Shown: positions 25,202 through 33,129 of the stretch, in pieces | Layout of the letters: each line of letters begins with the position of its first letter | Numbering within the stretch: the stretch's first letter is position 1 | From: a virus | Direction: 5' to 3' (one strand) | Virus record (IMG/VR): IMGVR_UViG_3300033149_003115 | Location: 1-64,000 of that record | Length of the DNA: 64,000 nt | Notes under the pieces: generated by a model | The model's database searches: none | What the model saw: only the letters and a program-made list of their open reading frames with translations | Told to the model about the DNA's origin: nothing | Translations under genes and position numbers: made by a program

Positions 25202-25383
25202 TGAACACTATCTCAGTGTATGGTAAGCTAGAATATGTCTCCATGGATTGTGATGGTAACATAGTCCTGGGAATATCTAAGAAGACCAAGAGGGATCTAG
25301 CTCTTAAGATGCTAAAAGAGCTAGAGAATAAAGAGATCTACATAGAGTGCTCTGAAGGGAGATGGGCTCTTACAGATCAATAG
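25198..25383 (+). CDS. Unknown protein, 61 aa
   Basis: ATGATG overlaps the previous stop. Short alpha/beta peptide (VYGKLEYVSMDCDGNI); no motif. Confidence 0.45.
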   Translation: MMNTISVYGKLEYVSMDCDGNIVLGISKKTKRDLALKMLKELENKEIYIECSEGRWALTDQ

Positions 25384-25405
25384 TGGTAATCTGGGGTAAA
25401 AGAAA

Positions 25406-26050
25406 GTGAAGAACCTTTACTGGCTAGTTCAGGGAGACGCTTGTAAGATCTTACCCAAGCTGAAAGACCAGAGTATCGATCTAATAATCACAGATCCACC
25501 TTATACAAAGGAAGGAATCTGCTTATATGAGCCTCTAGCCAGAGAAGGGAAAAGGCTCCTCAAGAATGGACGATACCTGTTTGCTTATTGTGGAGCTCAG
25601 TTCTTACCAGATGTCCTTGAGCTAATGACTCCACACCTAGACTGGTTCTGGTTATACGAGATCTTGCATAGAGGAGGTAACCCCAGAGTGTGGTACAAGA
25701 AGCTAATGATTAGATCAAAGCCTGTCCTTGCTTTCACTAATGGTAAACCCTACAGGACAGAATGGATGTGTAATGTCCATGAGTCAGAAAGAAAGGATAA
25801 GAGATACCACAAGTGGGGTCAACATGAAGGATTTGTAAAGAAGATCATAGAACTGCTAACCGATGAAGGTGATACTGTGCTTGATCCATTTCTTGGTGGT
25901 GGTACCACTATGAAGGTTTGTCAAGATCTGAGCAGGTCTTGTATTGGGATCGAAATAGATCCTAAGTACTGTATGATTGTCAAAGAGAGATGTTTTGGTA
26001 GACAGTTCCTGGATCATGAGGTAGAATACAAGTTTGAAGTTGATGAGTAG
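25406..26050 (+). CDS. Beta-class DNA methyltransferase (DPPY)
   Basis: DLIITDPPY at residues 25-33 (catalytic motif IV) precedes DPFLGGGTT and IGIEIDPKY (SAM-binding motifs), the order of beta-class N4-cytosine/N6-adenine methyltransferases. No restriction endonuclease is adjacent, so it is an orphan. Its C terminus, CFGRQFLD...VEYKFEVDE, is almost the same as that of the methyltransferase at 28638. Confidence 0.8.
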   Translation: MKNLYWLVQGDACKILPKLKDQSIDLIITDPPYTKEGICLYEPLAREGKRLLKNGRYLFAYCGAQFLPDVLELMTPHLDWFWLYEILHRGGNPRVWYKKLMIRSKPVLAFTNGKPYRTEWMCNVHESERKDKRYHKWGQHEGFVKKIIELLTDEGDTVLDPFLGGGTTMKVCQDLSRSCIGIEIDPKYCMIVKERCFGRQFLDHEVEYKFEVDE

Positions 26051-26498
26051 AATGAAGATTTGTATGATATCTCCTAAGCGATATGGTAATGTCTACAGTG
26101 TTCTAAGATTAGCTGATGGTGTTGGAGCAGAAGAGTTCATCATTGTGTCTCCAAGAGTTTCAATCAGATCGAAGATGGAACGTAAGATGTTCTCTAACAA
26201 AGAGCCATGGAATATCATCAATATCCTGGATTCTGTTGATGATTTTATAGATTATACCAACAATGAGTACCTAGTGTCCATGGAGCTACATCCCAGAGCA
26301 CATAACATCTCATCCTTTCAATGGAAGACAGATCCAACTATAGTAGTAGGTCCAGAGGATGGCAATATACCAGATGAGATCATATCTATCTCAGATGATA
26401 TAATAGAGCTACCCATGAGGAACAAGGTCAGATGTCTCAATGTAGCCTGTGCAGCTACACTGGCTGTGTGGGATTACTTGGTAAAGAGACAATACTAA
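26043..26498 (+). CDS. SPOUT (SpoU/TrmH-like) RNA methyltransferase
   Basis: The three SPOUT motifs are visible: an early arginine-bearing segment, VVGPEDGNIPDEI, and IELPMRNKVRCLNVACAAT. These define trefoil-knot 2'-O-ribose methyltransferases acting on tRNA or rRNA. Starts overlap the end of the previous gene (ATG 26043 or 26052). Confidence 0.75.
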   Translation: MSRMKICMISPKRYGNVYSVLRLADGVGAEEFIIVSPRVSIRSKMERKMFSNKEPWNIINILDSVDDFIDYTNNEYLVSMELHPRAHNISSFQWKTDPTIVVGPEDGNIPDEIISISDDIIELPMRNKVRCLNVACAATLAVWDYLVKRQY

Positions 26499-26522
26499 GA
26501 ATACTAAGGATGGGAGAAATAG

Positions 26523-26783
26523 ATGGGTGAAGGAGAGATAGTAGTTTCAGTCTATTGTGGAGAATGTAGGAGTAAGATATCACCTGAGGACATCGTGTGT
26601 AGGGAATGTTATAATAATCTGTATAATGAAATTTCTGAGCTCTCATTGACAATAGAGTCCTTAAATGATGAGATAGAAGCCTTGACTAAGGAACTAAATT
26701 ATAAGCATAGATTACTTGAGGTTATCTTAAATGATCCAGAGTATCAAAGACTTAAGAGAAGGATAATAGCTGATGAGATTTAG
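26523..26783 (+). CDS. Zinc ribbon plus coiled-coil protein, 86 aa
   Basis: YCGECRSK...VCRECYNNL then a coiled coil (ISELSLTIESLNDEIEAL) and the tail KRRIIADEI. Paralogous in layout to the 15365 and 12600 genes. Confidence 0.58.
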   Translation: MGEGEIVVSVYCGECRSKISPEDIVCRECYNNLYNEISELSLTIESLNDEIEALTKELNYKHRLLEVILNDPEYQRLKRRIIADEI

Positions 26784-26807
26784 AAGATCAATTAATGTAA
26801 GAGTTAT

Positions 26808-26828
26808 TTGTTGGATATCCTCCCACTA
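26808..26828. terminator. TAGTGGGA-type hairpin, degenerate copy
   Basis: TTGTTGGA, loop TATCC, TCCCACTA. The right arm is perfect and the left arm has two changes. In the 166-nt gap after the 26523 gene. Confidence 0.3.
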
Positions 26829-26861
26829 TCCCTTATCTAAAGAAAAGAAGAGGTATATGAG

Positions 26862-26948
26862 TTGGTTGAACATCCTGAGATCAAGGAACAAGGGATTGAT
26901 TCAGAGCTAGAATTTGTATCCTTTAGAAAGATAATAGAGGTGGTTTAA
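26862..26948 (+). CDS. Possible 28-aa peptide
   Basis: TTG-started frame with AGAGGT 6-8 nt upstream; acidic, ending RKIIEVV just before the next TTG. Too short to be sure. Confidence 0.25.
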   Translation: MVEHPEIKEQGIDSELEFVSFRKIIEVV

Positions 26949-26949
26949 A

Positions 26950-27216
26950 TTGACTGATGAAGGAACAGCAGTATTGATTGGCTTGGTAGCTATTGGAGGT
27001 ATTCTTCTGCTATCCATAGCCTCAACTGCATTAGGAGCTTTTGTTGGATGGCTGGTAGGACTTACACCACTGGGACAAGGTGTGATGAGAGTCTGGACTG
27101 GTCTCACTGGAGTAAAATGTGAGATGTGGGAACTTGGATCGTTTCTGGGGTTCATCAGTGGGTTCTTCCAGAGCATCATAAATTCTATAGCTAAGAGCTT
27201 CAACAACAGTCACTAA
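26950..27216 (+). CDS. Glycine-rich membrane protein, 88 aa
   Basis: TTG start after GAGGTGG. Two to three hydrophobic segments with repeated glycine (VLIGLVAIGGILLL; LGAFVGWLVGL; FLGFISGFF), like phage-type glycine-zipper membrane proteins. Function unknown. Confidence 0.5.
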   Translation: MTDEGTAVLIGLVAIGGILLLSIASTALGAFVGWLVGLTPLGQGVMRVWTGLTGVKCEMWELGSFLGFISGFFQSIINSIAKSFNNSH

Positions 27217-27233
27217 GCTACTGGTGATCTAGA

Positions 27234-27560
27234 ATGAAGAAGACATGGCATGAGATAGTGAAGTTCAATGACATCTATTATCCATACTGGAGATTTAGAA
27301 AGGGACCTATGTTCTTTGCTGTAGCTCTAGCTGGTGAGACAGGGGAGCTCTGTAATAAGCTAAAGAAGCTATTTGGTGGTGGCACTAACCTAGAGACAGT
27401 TACTACTGAGGACATAGGGGAAGAGGCATTTGATGTTATAGTATATCTTGTTCTACTGCTAGAATCAATAGGGATCTCAGCAGATGAGTTCCATGAGATA
27501 GCTAGTAAAAAGCTCAAAGTCCTCTATGACAGAATGACATCTAACAGAGGTGATCCTTAG
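27234..27560 (+). CDS. MazG-like nucleotide pyrophosphohydrolase
   Basis: ALAGETGELCNKLKK (E35, E38) and EEAFDVIVYLVLLLES (E63, E64, D67) are the two halves of the MazG/dUTPase-like metal site. Single-domain 108-residue form, as in many viruses, likely hydrolysing (d)NTPs to monophosphates to adjust the nucleotide pool. Confidence 0.75.
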   Translation: MKKTWHEIVKFNDIYYPYWRFRKGPMFFAVALAGETGELCNKLKKLFGGGTNLETVTTEDIGEEAFDVIVYLVLLLESIGISADEFHEIASKKLKVLYDRMTSNRGDP

Positions 27561-27661
27561 TTGATTGGCTATGAGAGTAAGGGTTATCAAGATATGAAGA
27601 GTATGAGGGGAAAGTGATTGAACATGGATACTTATCTTAAATCAATGTTAGAGGCTGAGGA

Positions 27662-28273
27662 GTGTTGAAGAACCCTGTAACAGATTTTAGTACTTTAGAC
27701 AAGCAGAGGCGATACTGGGAGAGTGCTGATCCAAGCTTAGTTGGACCTCTAGATGCATCAAGGCTTGGAGGATGGATAAGAGAGCTGCATCCTGAGGATT
27801 TGTCTGGTAGGATACTAGATCATGGATGTGGAGTAGGGAGAGTCTATGAGGCTATTGCTAAGCCCAGTAGCTACATAGGGGTAGATATTAATGAGAAATA
27901 TCTAGAGATATTCAGATCCAAACATCCAGAAGCTATAATCATGAAGCTAAGCTCATGGGAGCTACCATTTCTACCAGAGTATTTTGATCATATCATTTCA
28001 TACTCAGTGTTTACACACTTTGATGTACATCAGATGGCATTTATGCTAGGAGAGTTCAACAGAGTGCTCAAGGTTAATGGTGAGGTACTCTTAACAATAT
28101 TTAGAGAAGAAGAGGTGAAGACACCAATTGGGAACTGGACAACAGTCAGTAGGGATCTATTTGGTTGTCTACTTAACACCCTAGGGTTTGAAGTTGTGAA
28201 TGAGGTCTTGATACCAGAAAGTGGTTATCACCAGGATTTCATCTTAGCTAAGAAGCAGGATGATGTTGTATGA
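27662..28273 (+). CDS. Class I SAM-dependent methyltransferase, 203 aa
   Basis: RILDHGCGVGRV (motif I), YIGVDINEKY (motif II) and EYFDHIISYSVFTHF fit the Rossmann methyltransferase fold; a later EFNRVLKVNGEVLLT matches the motif V/VI area. Substrate unknown. Start GTG 27662 or TTG 27665. Confidence 0.75.
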   Translation: MLKNPVTDFSTLDKQRRYWESADPSLVGPLDASRLGGWIRELHPEDLSGRILDHGCGVGRVYEAIAKPSSYIGVDINEKYLEIFRSKHPEAIIMKLSSWELPFLPEYFDHIISYSVFTHFDVHQMAFMLGEFNRVLKVNGEVLLTIFREEEVKTPIGNWTTVSRDLFGCLLNTLGFEVVNEVLIPESGYHQDFILAKKQDDVV

Positions 28274-28641
28274 GAATCTACATAGCAGGTCCATATAGTC
28301 CAGTTAGAGCAAAGGACAAACATGAGGCAGTTCAGGTAGCTGCTAAGAATGTCCATAGAGCCATAGAAGCTGGAATAGTACTGATAGAGAAGGGACACCA
28401 CCCATTCGTACCACATCTAACACACTATATTCATGTTCATCCATCATGTCCTAGAGACTATGGGAAATGGTGGTATGAGTATGACATGACATTTCTGGAG
28501 CTATGGGCTGAAGCTCTTCTCTATCTTGCTCCAAGCAGAGGAGCAGATAAGGAACTAGAGAGAGCTAAGGAACTTGGATTGAGGATCTTCTACTCTATAG
28601 ATGAAGTACCAGACATTTCCAATAGAGCTCCATCAGAGTGA
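28270..28641 (+). CDS. DUF4406/nucleoside 2-deoxyribosyltransferase-like protein
   Basis: MRIYIAGPYSP at the N terminus, ALLYLAPSRGADKELERAKELGLRIF at the C terminus: the core of DUF4406 and related nucleoside deoxyribosyltransferase-like folds. May modify or salvage nucleotides. ATGA/GTGA overlaps on both sides place it in an operon with two methyltransferases. Confidence 0.65.
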   Translation: MRIYIAGPYSPVRAKDKHEAVQVAAKNVHRAIEAGIVLIEKGHHPFVPHLTHYIHVHPSCPRDYGKWWYEYDMTFLELWAEALLYLAPSRGADKELERAKELGLRIFYSIDEVPDISNRAPSE

Positions 28642-29426
28642 GGAACTTGAATCTATTCTACCACCTAATACAGGGAGACTGCTTAGAAGCTCTCTCAAAG
28701 ATCGATGATAACTCTATAAATCTGGTAGTTACTAGTCCACCATACAACGTAGGTGTAGACTATGGTGTTTACAAGGATAATCTAGACTGGGATGAGTACT
28801 ACAAGTGGTGTGAGAGATGGATGAGAGAGATCTACAGGGTCCTTAAGCCAGATGGAAGAGCCTGCCTAGATCACTACATCAGCTTTGGCTCTAGTAAAGC
28901 AAGATCAAGTCCAGCTCTAGATCTTCACTGTCTATCTAAGAAAATAGGCTTTAAACACCATGCATTGGTGATATGGGAAGAGAGAACTAGAAGTAAATAC
29001 ACAGCTTGGGGTAGCTGGTTAAGTGCATCTGCTCCATGTATCAACTCTCCCTATGAGGCTATTCTTATCCTCTATAAGGATCAATGGAAAAGGATCAATA
29101 AAGGCAAGAGCACAATAGCTAAGGAGGAGTTTCTTGAGGGAGTTTCTGGGATATGGAGACTAGGAACAGATAAGATACGCTTGACTCCAGCTACCTTCCC
29201 AGAGTCACTACCCAGGAGATGTATTAACCTATTTACGTTTGAAGGTGATGTAGTCTTAGATCCATTTATGGGATCTGGAACAACAATGAAAGCTGCTCAG
29301 GACCTTAAGCGGAGCTGTATTGGTATAGAGATAAACCCAGACTATTGTGAGACTATAAAGAAACGATGTTTTGGTAGGATGTTTCTAGACTGTGATGTTG
29401 AATATAGATTTGAGATCATTGAATGA
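28638..29426 (+). CDS. Beta-class DNA methyltransferase (TSPPY)
   Basis: VVTSPPYNVGVDYG at residues 30-43 is motif IV of N4-cytosine/N6-adenine methyltransferases; DPFMGSGTT and IGIEINPDY give the SAM site. No cognate endonuclease nearby. The tail CFGRMFLD..VEYRFEIIE is shared with the gene at 25406, implying common ancestry of the C-terminal segment. Confidence 0.8.
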   Translation: MRNLNLFYHLIQGDCLEALSKIDDNSINLVVTSPPYNVGVDYGVYKDNLDWDEYYKWCERWMREIYRVLKPDGRACLDHYISFGSSKARSSPALDLHCLSKKIGFKHHALVIWEERTRSKYTAWGSWLSASAPCINSPYEAILILYKDQWKRINKGKSTIAKEEFLEGVSGIWRLGTDKIRLTPATFPESLPRRCINLFTFEGDVVLDPFMGSGTTMKAAQDLKRSCIGIEINPDYCETIKKRCFGRMFLDCDVEYRFEIIE

Positions 29427-29438
29427 GGAGGTGTGTGT

Positions 29439-29696
29439 ATGAGAGAGATAAGAGTAAGTGACTCTAGGAAGATTGTAGTACAGAAGACCAGGTTTAGGAA
29501 TAGAGAAGTACTTGATGTTAGGACATACATAGAAACTCCTAAGTACACTGGGTTTACCAGGAAGGGAATAAACATCCCAATAGAGTATGCTAAGGATCTT
29601 TCTCAAGCCATACTTGAGGAGATAGCAAAGCAGGATACCATTGATCCTTCCAAGAGCCTGAAACACTTAGATACTAATTTGTCCAGGGAACTGTAG
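29439..29696 (+). CDS. PC4-like (transcriptional coactivator p15) ssDNA-binding protein
   Basis: IRVSDSRKIVVQKTRF...VLDVRTYIETPKYTGFTRKGINIPIEYAKDL follows the PC4 beta-sheet plus amphipathic-helix pattern (residue order K-x-GI-x-[IL]-x(6)-L). PC4 proteins bind single-stranded DNA and affect transcription. ATG 29439 has GAGGAGG 7 nt upstream. Tail SREL is basic-acidic. Confidence 0.6.
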   Translation: MREIRVSDSRKIVVQKTRFRNREVLDVRTYIETPKYTGFTRKGINIPIEYAKDLSQAILEEIAKQDTIDPSKSLKHLDTNLSREL

Positions 29697-29727
29697 GATT
29701 TACAAAGCTAAAGTGGAGGTGATAATT

Positions 29728-30621
29728 ATGAATGACTTTAAAATTGTTTTATTAGGACACTTAGGAGTGGGATCTATATTCGGAATGATCACCAGAGGAA
29801 ATGAACAGAATAGATTTCAAAGATGGCTGAGGAACGAAGCATGGGAAAAAGCTAAGACAGCTGTTGGGGTTCCAGGGACCTACCCTGATATCCTAGTTAT
29901 AGGTGGAGAAGTAGGAGAGGGACAGAACAGGCTCGATTTCTGTGAGGATATCTGGTTACCAGACTATGAAAAGCAATCCATGATGGGAGCTGAGCTCATA
30001 AGTGAGTGGATAGGTGAGAACACTAAAGAGGTTCTAATTCTCTATGCTCATAGATATCATGGGATGAAAGAGATCAGGTTTGAGGATTTGCTAGCTAAGG
30101 ATCTAAAGATACTTCATCCCAACAAGAAGATACTGGTAGGAACTCAGTTTATCAGATCATACTTTGGTAAGACACTGAGGTTCAGACATGGTACATCTGG
30201 AGCTTTTGTATACTTATCAAGTGCTAATGAGAGACAGATCAAGTTCAACCTGATAGAGTATAGCTTAGGTAAAACACCAAAGTATGACTTCAGCTATGAG
30301 TTCCATAATCACAGAGCAGCTGGAGCCATGTTTGAGACCATTGGATCTATGTGGTGTCCATGTTTCAAGCTAATAGACAGATATGCAGAACTTAGACACC
30401 CCGATGCATGGTTACCAGACATAGGTCTACTAGCTATCACATTCCAGGTTAGGTTTGGTGATGTGAGAGTAAACAATGATCCTATCCTGTTTTATCCTCC
30501 CTTCAGGTTTGAGGATCTGGAGACTGCTATTAGAGACTTTAACAAGGTGTTAGAGGAGAAGAGAAAGGAAACGTATAAGAGACAGCTGGAGCTCCTGAAG
30601 AAGGATACATCATGTTCATAG
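29728..30621 (+). CDS. Divergent metallophosphoesterase-like protein, 297 aa
   Basis: Segments KIVLLGHLGVGS, LVIGGEVGEG, LILYAHRYHGM and FHNHRAAG occupy the places of the D-x-H, GD-x-x-D/G, GN-H and H-x-H motifs in viral calcineurin-like proteins, but several metal ligands are replaced. It may be an inactive or altered family member. ATG 29728 with GGAGGTGA upstream. The pentamer array begins right after its stop. Confidence 0.45.
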   Translation: MNDFKIVLLGHLGVGSIFGMITRGNEQNRFQRWLRNEAWEKAKTAVGVPGTYPDILVIGGEVGEGQNRLDFCEDIWLPDYEKQSMMGAELISEWIGENTKEVLILYAHRYHGMKEIRFEDLLAKDLKILHPNKKILVGTQFIRSYFGKTLRFRHGTSGAFVYLSSANERQIKFNLIEYSLGKTPKYDFSYEFHNHRAAGAMFETIGSMWCPCFKLIDRYAELRHPDAWLPDIGLLAITFQVRFGDVRVNNDPILFYPPFRFEDLETAIRDFNKVLEEKRKETYKRQLELLKKDTSCS

Positions 30622-30900
30622 GATAAGCTATGATATGATCCGATGAGATCTGCTTGGTTGTGCTTAGCCAGGTTATGCTAATCTTAGATAACTAGAATAA
30701 TATATCATGTTCATGGGCTTTGATATGTTAAGCTGGGTTAAGCTCGGTTGTGCTTAGTTGAGCTGAGATAAGTTAAATAGGCTAAATTGTAATTAACGTT
30801 ACATTCATAAGCTCTGATTTGATAAGATATGATGGGTTAGGCTGTGATTAGTTTGGCTTAGCTACGTTGGGTTCGGTTAAGCTAGGATAAGATGTTCTTA
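30609..30900. repeat. Degenerate pentamer (GNTNN) arrays 1-3
   Basis: Three blocks of 5-bp units each beginning G-[ACT]-T: 30622-30691 (14 units, one broken), 30717-30776 (12 units) and 30811-30895 (17 units). Typical units are GTTAA, GCTNN and GATAA. Blocks 1 and 2 share phase; block 3 is shifted by one base. Each block follows a (AT)CATGTTCAT-like leader at 30609, 30704 and about 30798, giving a higher-order period of about 95 bp. No gene is seen in the 315-nt gap. It could be a binding array for a partition, replication or packaging protein. Confidence 0.75.
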
Positions 30901-30936
30901 GACATAATTTGAGCTATGATAATTGGAGGTGATATT

Positions 30937-31506
30937 ATGGAGTCAGATTTGATATACCAAATAAGATGTAGAATAATAGGACTAAGACCATATCTACAAC
31001 ATAGAAGACCCATAGACAAGAAAGAGAATAAAGAGCTAAGTAACTTGATTAAAATACTACAGAAAGATGCTACTGATGAGAAAGCATATACTAAGGAAGC
31101 TGAGTACTATGTCTACAAGAACGACAATGGATACTATATTCCATCCATACACATCAAGAGTGCTATGATCAAAGCTTCTACTAACTTTAAGGTAGGAGGG
31201 AAAGGTAACAAGACATACAAGGATTTCGTTAAAGGATTCGTAGTAATAGATCCAAAAGAGATACCAATAAATCCTCAAAAATACACTCTAGATAGAAGAT
31301 GGGAAAGAGTACAACAAGCTAGGATCATGAGAACTAGACCTAGATTTGATGATTGGTCAGCTGAGTTTAATCTAATTAGCTTAGATGAGACAGTATTACC
31401 AATGAAAGACCTAAAGAAAATCATAGTGTATGCAGGAAAGTATATCGGTATTGGAGATAGAAGACCAGAGTTTGGTAGGTTTAAAGTAGAGTTTCTAGAT
31501 GACTAA
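30937..31506 (+). CDS. Conserved phage/archaeal-virus protein, 189 aa
   Basis: GYYIPSIHIKSAMIKASTNF, KGFVVIDPKEIP, RARIMRTRPRFDDW-like and YAGKYIGIGDRRPEFGRF blocks match a protein family common in phages and archaeal mobile elements, of unknown role (I suspect a nucleic-acid-binding beta fold). ATG 30937 follows GGAGGTGA. The cassette it heads is flanked by pentamer arrays. Confidence 0.6.
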   Translation: MESDLIYQIRCRIIGLRPYLQHRRPIDKKENKELSNLIKILQKDATDEKAYTKEAEYYVYKNDNGYYIPSIHIKSAMIKASTNFKVGGKGNKTYKDFVKGFVVIDPKEIPINPQKYTLDRRWERVQQARIMRTRPRFDDWSAEFNLISLDETVLPMKDLKKIIVYAGKYIGIGDRRPEFGRFKVEFLDD

Positions 31507-31541
31507 CGAGACTAGGGTCTTACTACTAGGAAGTAAAACAA

Positions 31542-31751
31542 GTGAAGTCCAATATCTACTTATGTTTTGATCATTATACCCATATTTGTCCTAAGATAGG
31601 AAACCATGAGATCTGTTGTTACTCTTGTCCCTATTATATTCCAGAGCTTCACAGGTGTACTAAGAGAGAAGGGTTTGGATGTATAGAAGATCCATCTAAG
31701 TGTGAATATAGAATAAAGCTAACTAAAGAATATGTAATGGAAATACTCTAG
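31542..31751 (+). CDS. Family A Cys-rich peptide (copy 8)
   Basis: GTG start. YLCFDH, ICPKIGNHEICCYSCPYY, RCTKREGFGC, C-x-YR, end KEYVMEIL. Isolated copy within the array-flanked cassette. Confidence 0.6.
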   Translation: MKSNIYLCFDHYTHICPKIGNHEICCYSCPYYIPELHRCTKREGFGCIEDPSKCEYRIKLTKEYVMEIL

Positions 31752-31753
31752 AG

Positions 31754-31954
31754 ATGAACACTAAAGATACAATATATTATTGTACAAAATACACCTATAA
31801 GCCTAATAGGTGTGTCCTACCACCGAGTATGGATACACATATTATCACCTCTTTCCTCCTAAAGAAAGAAGAATGTGTAGAGAGATTATCCTTCTCCCTC
31901 CATGATCCAAGATTAATCCCTATCTCTAAATCCCTATATGATGTTAGGTCTTAA
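31754..31954 (+). CDS. Unknown peptide, 66 aa, possibly decayed family A member
   Basis: Begins with YYCTKYTYKPNRC, reminiscent of family A N termini, but lacks the YCC-x-SCP core and the hydrophobic tail. ATG right after the family A copy. Could be a frameshifted or diverged duplicate. Confidence 0.4.
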   Translation: MNTKDTIYYCTKYTYKPNRCVLPPSMDTHIITSFLLKKEECVERLSFSLHDPRLIPISKSLYDVRS

Positions 31955-32017
31955 ATGTAATGATCATGAGATTTTAAAAAAGAGATAGTAGCTAAAAGAG
32001 ATATAGTGATCTTAGCA

Positions 32018-32413
32018 ATGAAACACACAGGTATAAAATACAAACCTAAACACCCTCTAAGTTATACCTGGAGAGGATCCTTCATCTGGGTTGGACCATC
32101 CATAACATCTTCTCTAAGTGATCTAGAGGATCTGATGAGAAAGAGCAAGATCCAGGAGATAGAGAAAAACAGGAAGGTGATGTTGGCTTATAAGAGGATG
32201 TACTCTAAGACTGCTATTTGTCATTCTATTATAGGATCTAGCTCTCTTATAGTTCTACTATCCCTCTTGTTGATAGGGGTACTAGAATCTTTAGCTTTGT
32301 TACCCCTTGTTCTCCTTAGTATCTTTAGGATTATCGAGAGCTATTCTGATTACACAGATAAGAAAGATAAGTATGAGCAATCTCTTAAGAGCTTTGTGAT
32401 AGAGGATATTTAA
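32018..32413 (+). CDS. Membrane protein resembling the 17957-19500 paralogues
   Basis: Two transmembrane helices (about 72-108) follow a basic region, and the end SYSDYTDKKDKYEQSLKSFVIEDI recalls the WDxY/K-rich end of the tandem membrane family. GTG 32006 is an alternative start. Confidence 0.5.
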   Translation: MKHTGIKYKPKHPLSYTWRGSFIWVGPSITSSLSDLEDLMRKSKIQEIEKNRKVMLAYKRMYSKTAICHSIIGSSSLIVLLSLLLIGVLESLALLPLVLLSIFRIIESYSDYTDKKDKYEQSLKSFVIEDI

Positions 32414-32426
32414 ACGATCATAGTGA

Positions 32427-32486
32427 GATTAGTTAAGCTTTGTTCCGTTAGGCTCGGCTTCGCTAGGTTAAGTTAGGTTAAGTTTA
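32427..32486. repeat. Degenerate pentamer (GNTNN) array 4
   Basis: Twelve uninterrupted 5-bp units, every one beginning G-[ACT]-T: GATTA GTTAA GCTTT GTTCC (first four) through GTTAA GTTTA. Lies between genes, 1.5 kb right of arrays 1-3, so the two sites bracket the 30937-32413 genes. Confidence 0.75.
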
Positions 32487-32551
32487 ATATCACTAAATGC
32501 CGATACTATCGTTATATCCTGATAATAGATTAATAAGAGGTGTATTTAGAA

Positions 32552-33127
32552 ATGGGTACCAGAGGATTATATGGATTCTATAAGAATGGGATAACCAAGG
32601 CTACATACAACCACTGGGATAGTTACCCAGAGGGGTTAGGGCTAGATCTACTGGAGGAGCTGAGAGAATACACTATAGAGCAGCTCAATGAAACATTTGA
32701 CAGGATAATCCTGGTATCTGAGTCATCAAAAGCTACTGATGAGCAAATAGAGGAGTGTAAGAGGTATCTGGATCTCTCAGTGTCTACTAGATCCTCTAAT
32801 GACTGGTACTGTCTCCTACGTCAGGCTCAAGGTAGCCTGAGACCATGGGTGAAGGATGGACTAAGGTATATGATCGATAATGCCTCTTTCATTAGAGACA
32901 GCTTATTCTGTGAGTGGGCTTATATAATTAATCTAGATACCAATGAGCTTGAAGTGTGGAAAGGGTTTCAGCGTTTACCTGTCAAGAGCAGATATTATGA
33001 TCATAGATCTCCTGTCCATGGGTATTATCCATGTGTCCTGGTCAAGAGGTACAAGCTGGATAGTCTACCTTCTAATGAGAAGTTCCTGGAGGACATGAAA
33101 GTAGTAGAAATGATAGAGGATCTCTAG
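32552..33127 (+). CDS. Conserved protein with RGLYGFYKNG / NHWDSYPEGLG motif, 191 aa
   Basis: MGTRGLYGFYKNG and YNHWDSYPEGLG are the hallmark of a widespread uncharacterised bacterial/phage family. ATG 32552 has GAGGTG 9 nt upstream. Ends VVEMIEDL. A Ntn-type or nucleotide-binding fold has not been shown here; function unknown. Confidence 0.6.
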   Translation: MGTRGLYGFYKNGITKATYNHWDSYPEGLGLDLLEELREYTIEQLNETFDRIILVSESSKATDEQIEECKRYLDLSVSTRSSNDWYCLLRQAQGSLRPWVKDGLRYMIDNASFIRDSLFCEWAYIINLDTNELEVWKGFQRLPVKSRYYDHRSPVHGYYPCVLVKRYKLDSLPSNEKFLEDMKVVEMIEDL

Positions 33128-33129
33128 TC

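Noticed and set aside
26862-26948. Treating the 28-codon frame as a firm gene
   Set aside because: Start signal is acceptable but length is too small; kept only as a low-confidence feature.
27561-27661. Two tiny frames (18 and 16 codons) between MazG and the methyltransferase
   Set aside because: Too short, no clear ribosome-binding site for the first, and peptides show no sign of selection.
30622-30895. CRISPR array interpretation of the repeats
   Set aside because: Units are 5 bp and degenerate with no repeat/spacer structure and no cas genes nearby.
30622-30895. Coding interpretation of the pentamer arrays
   Set aside because: A 5-bp period is not a multiple of 3, stop codons occur in each frame, and no ribosome-binding site lies ahead until 30924.
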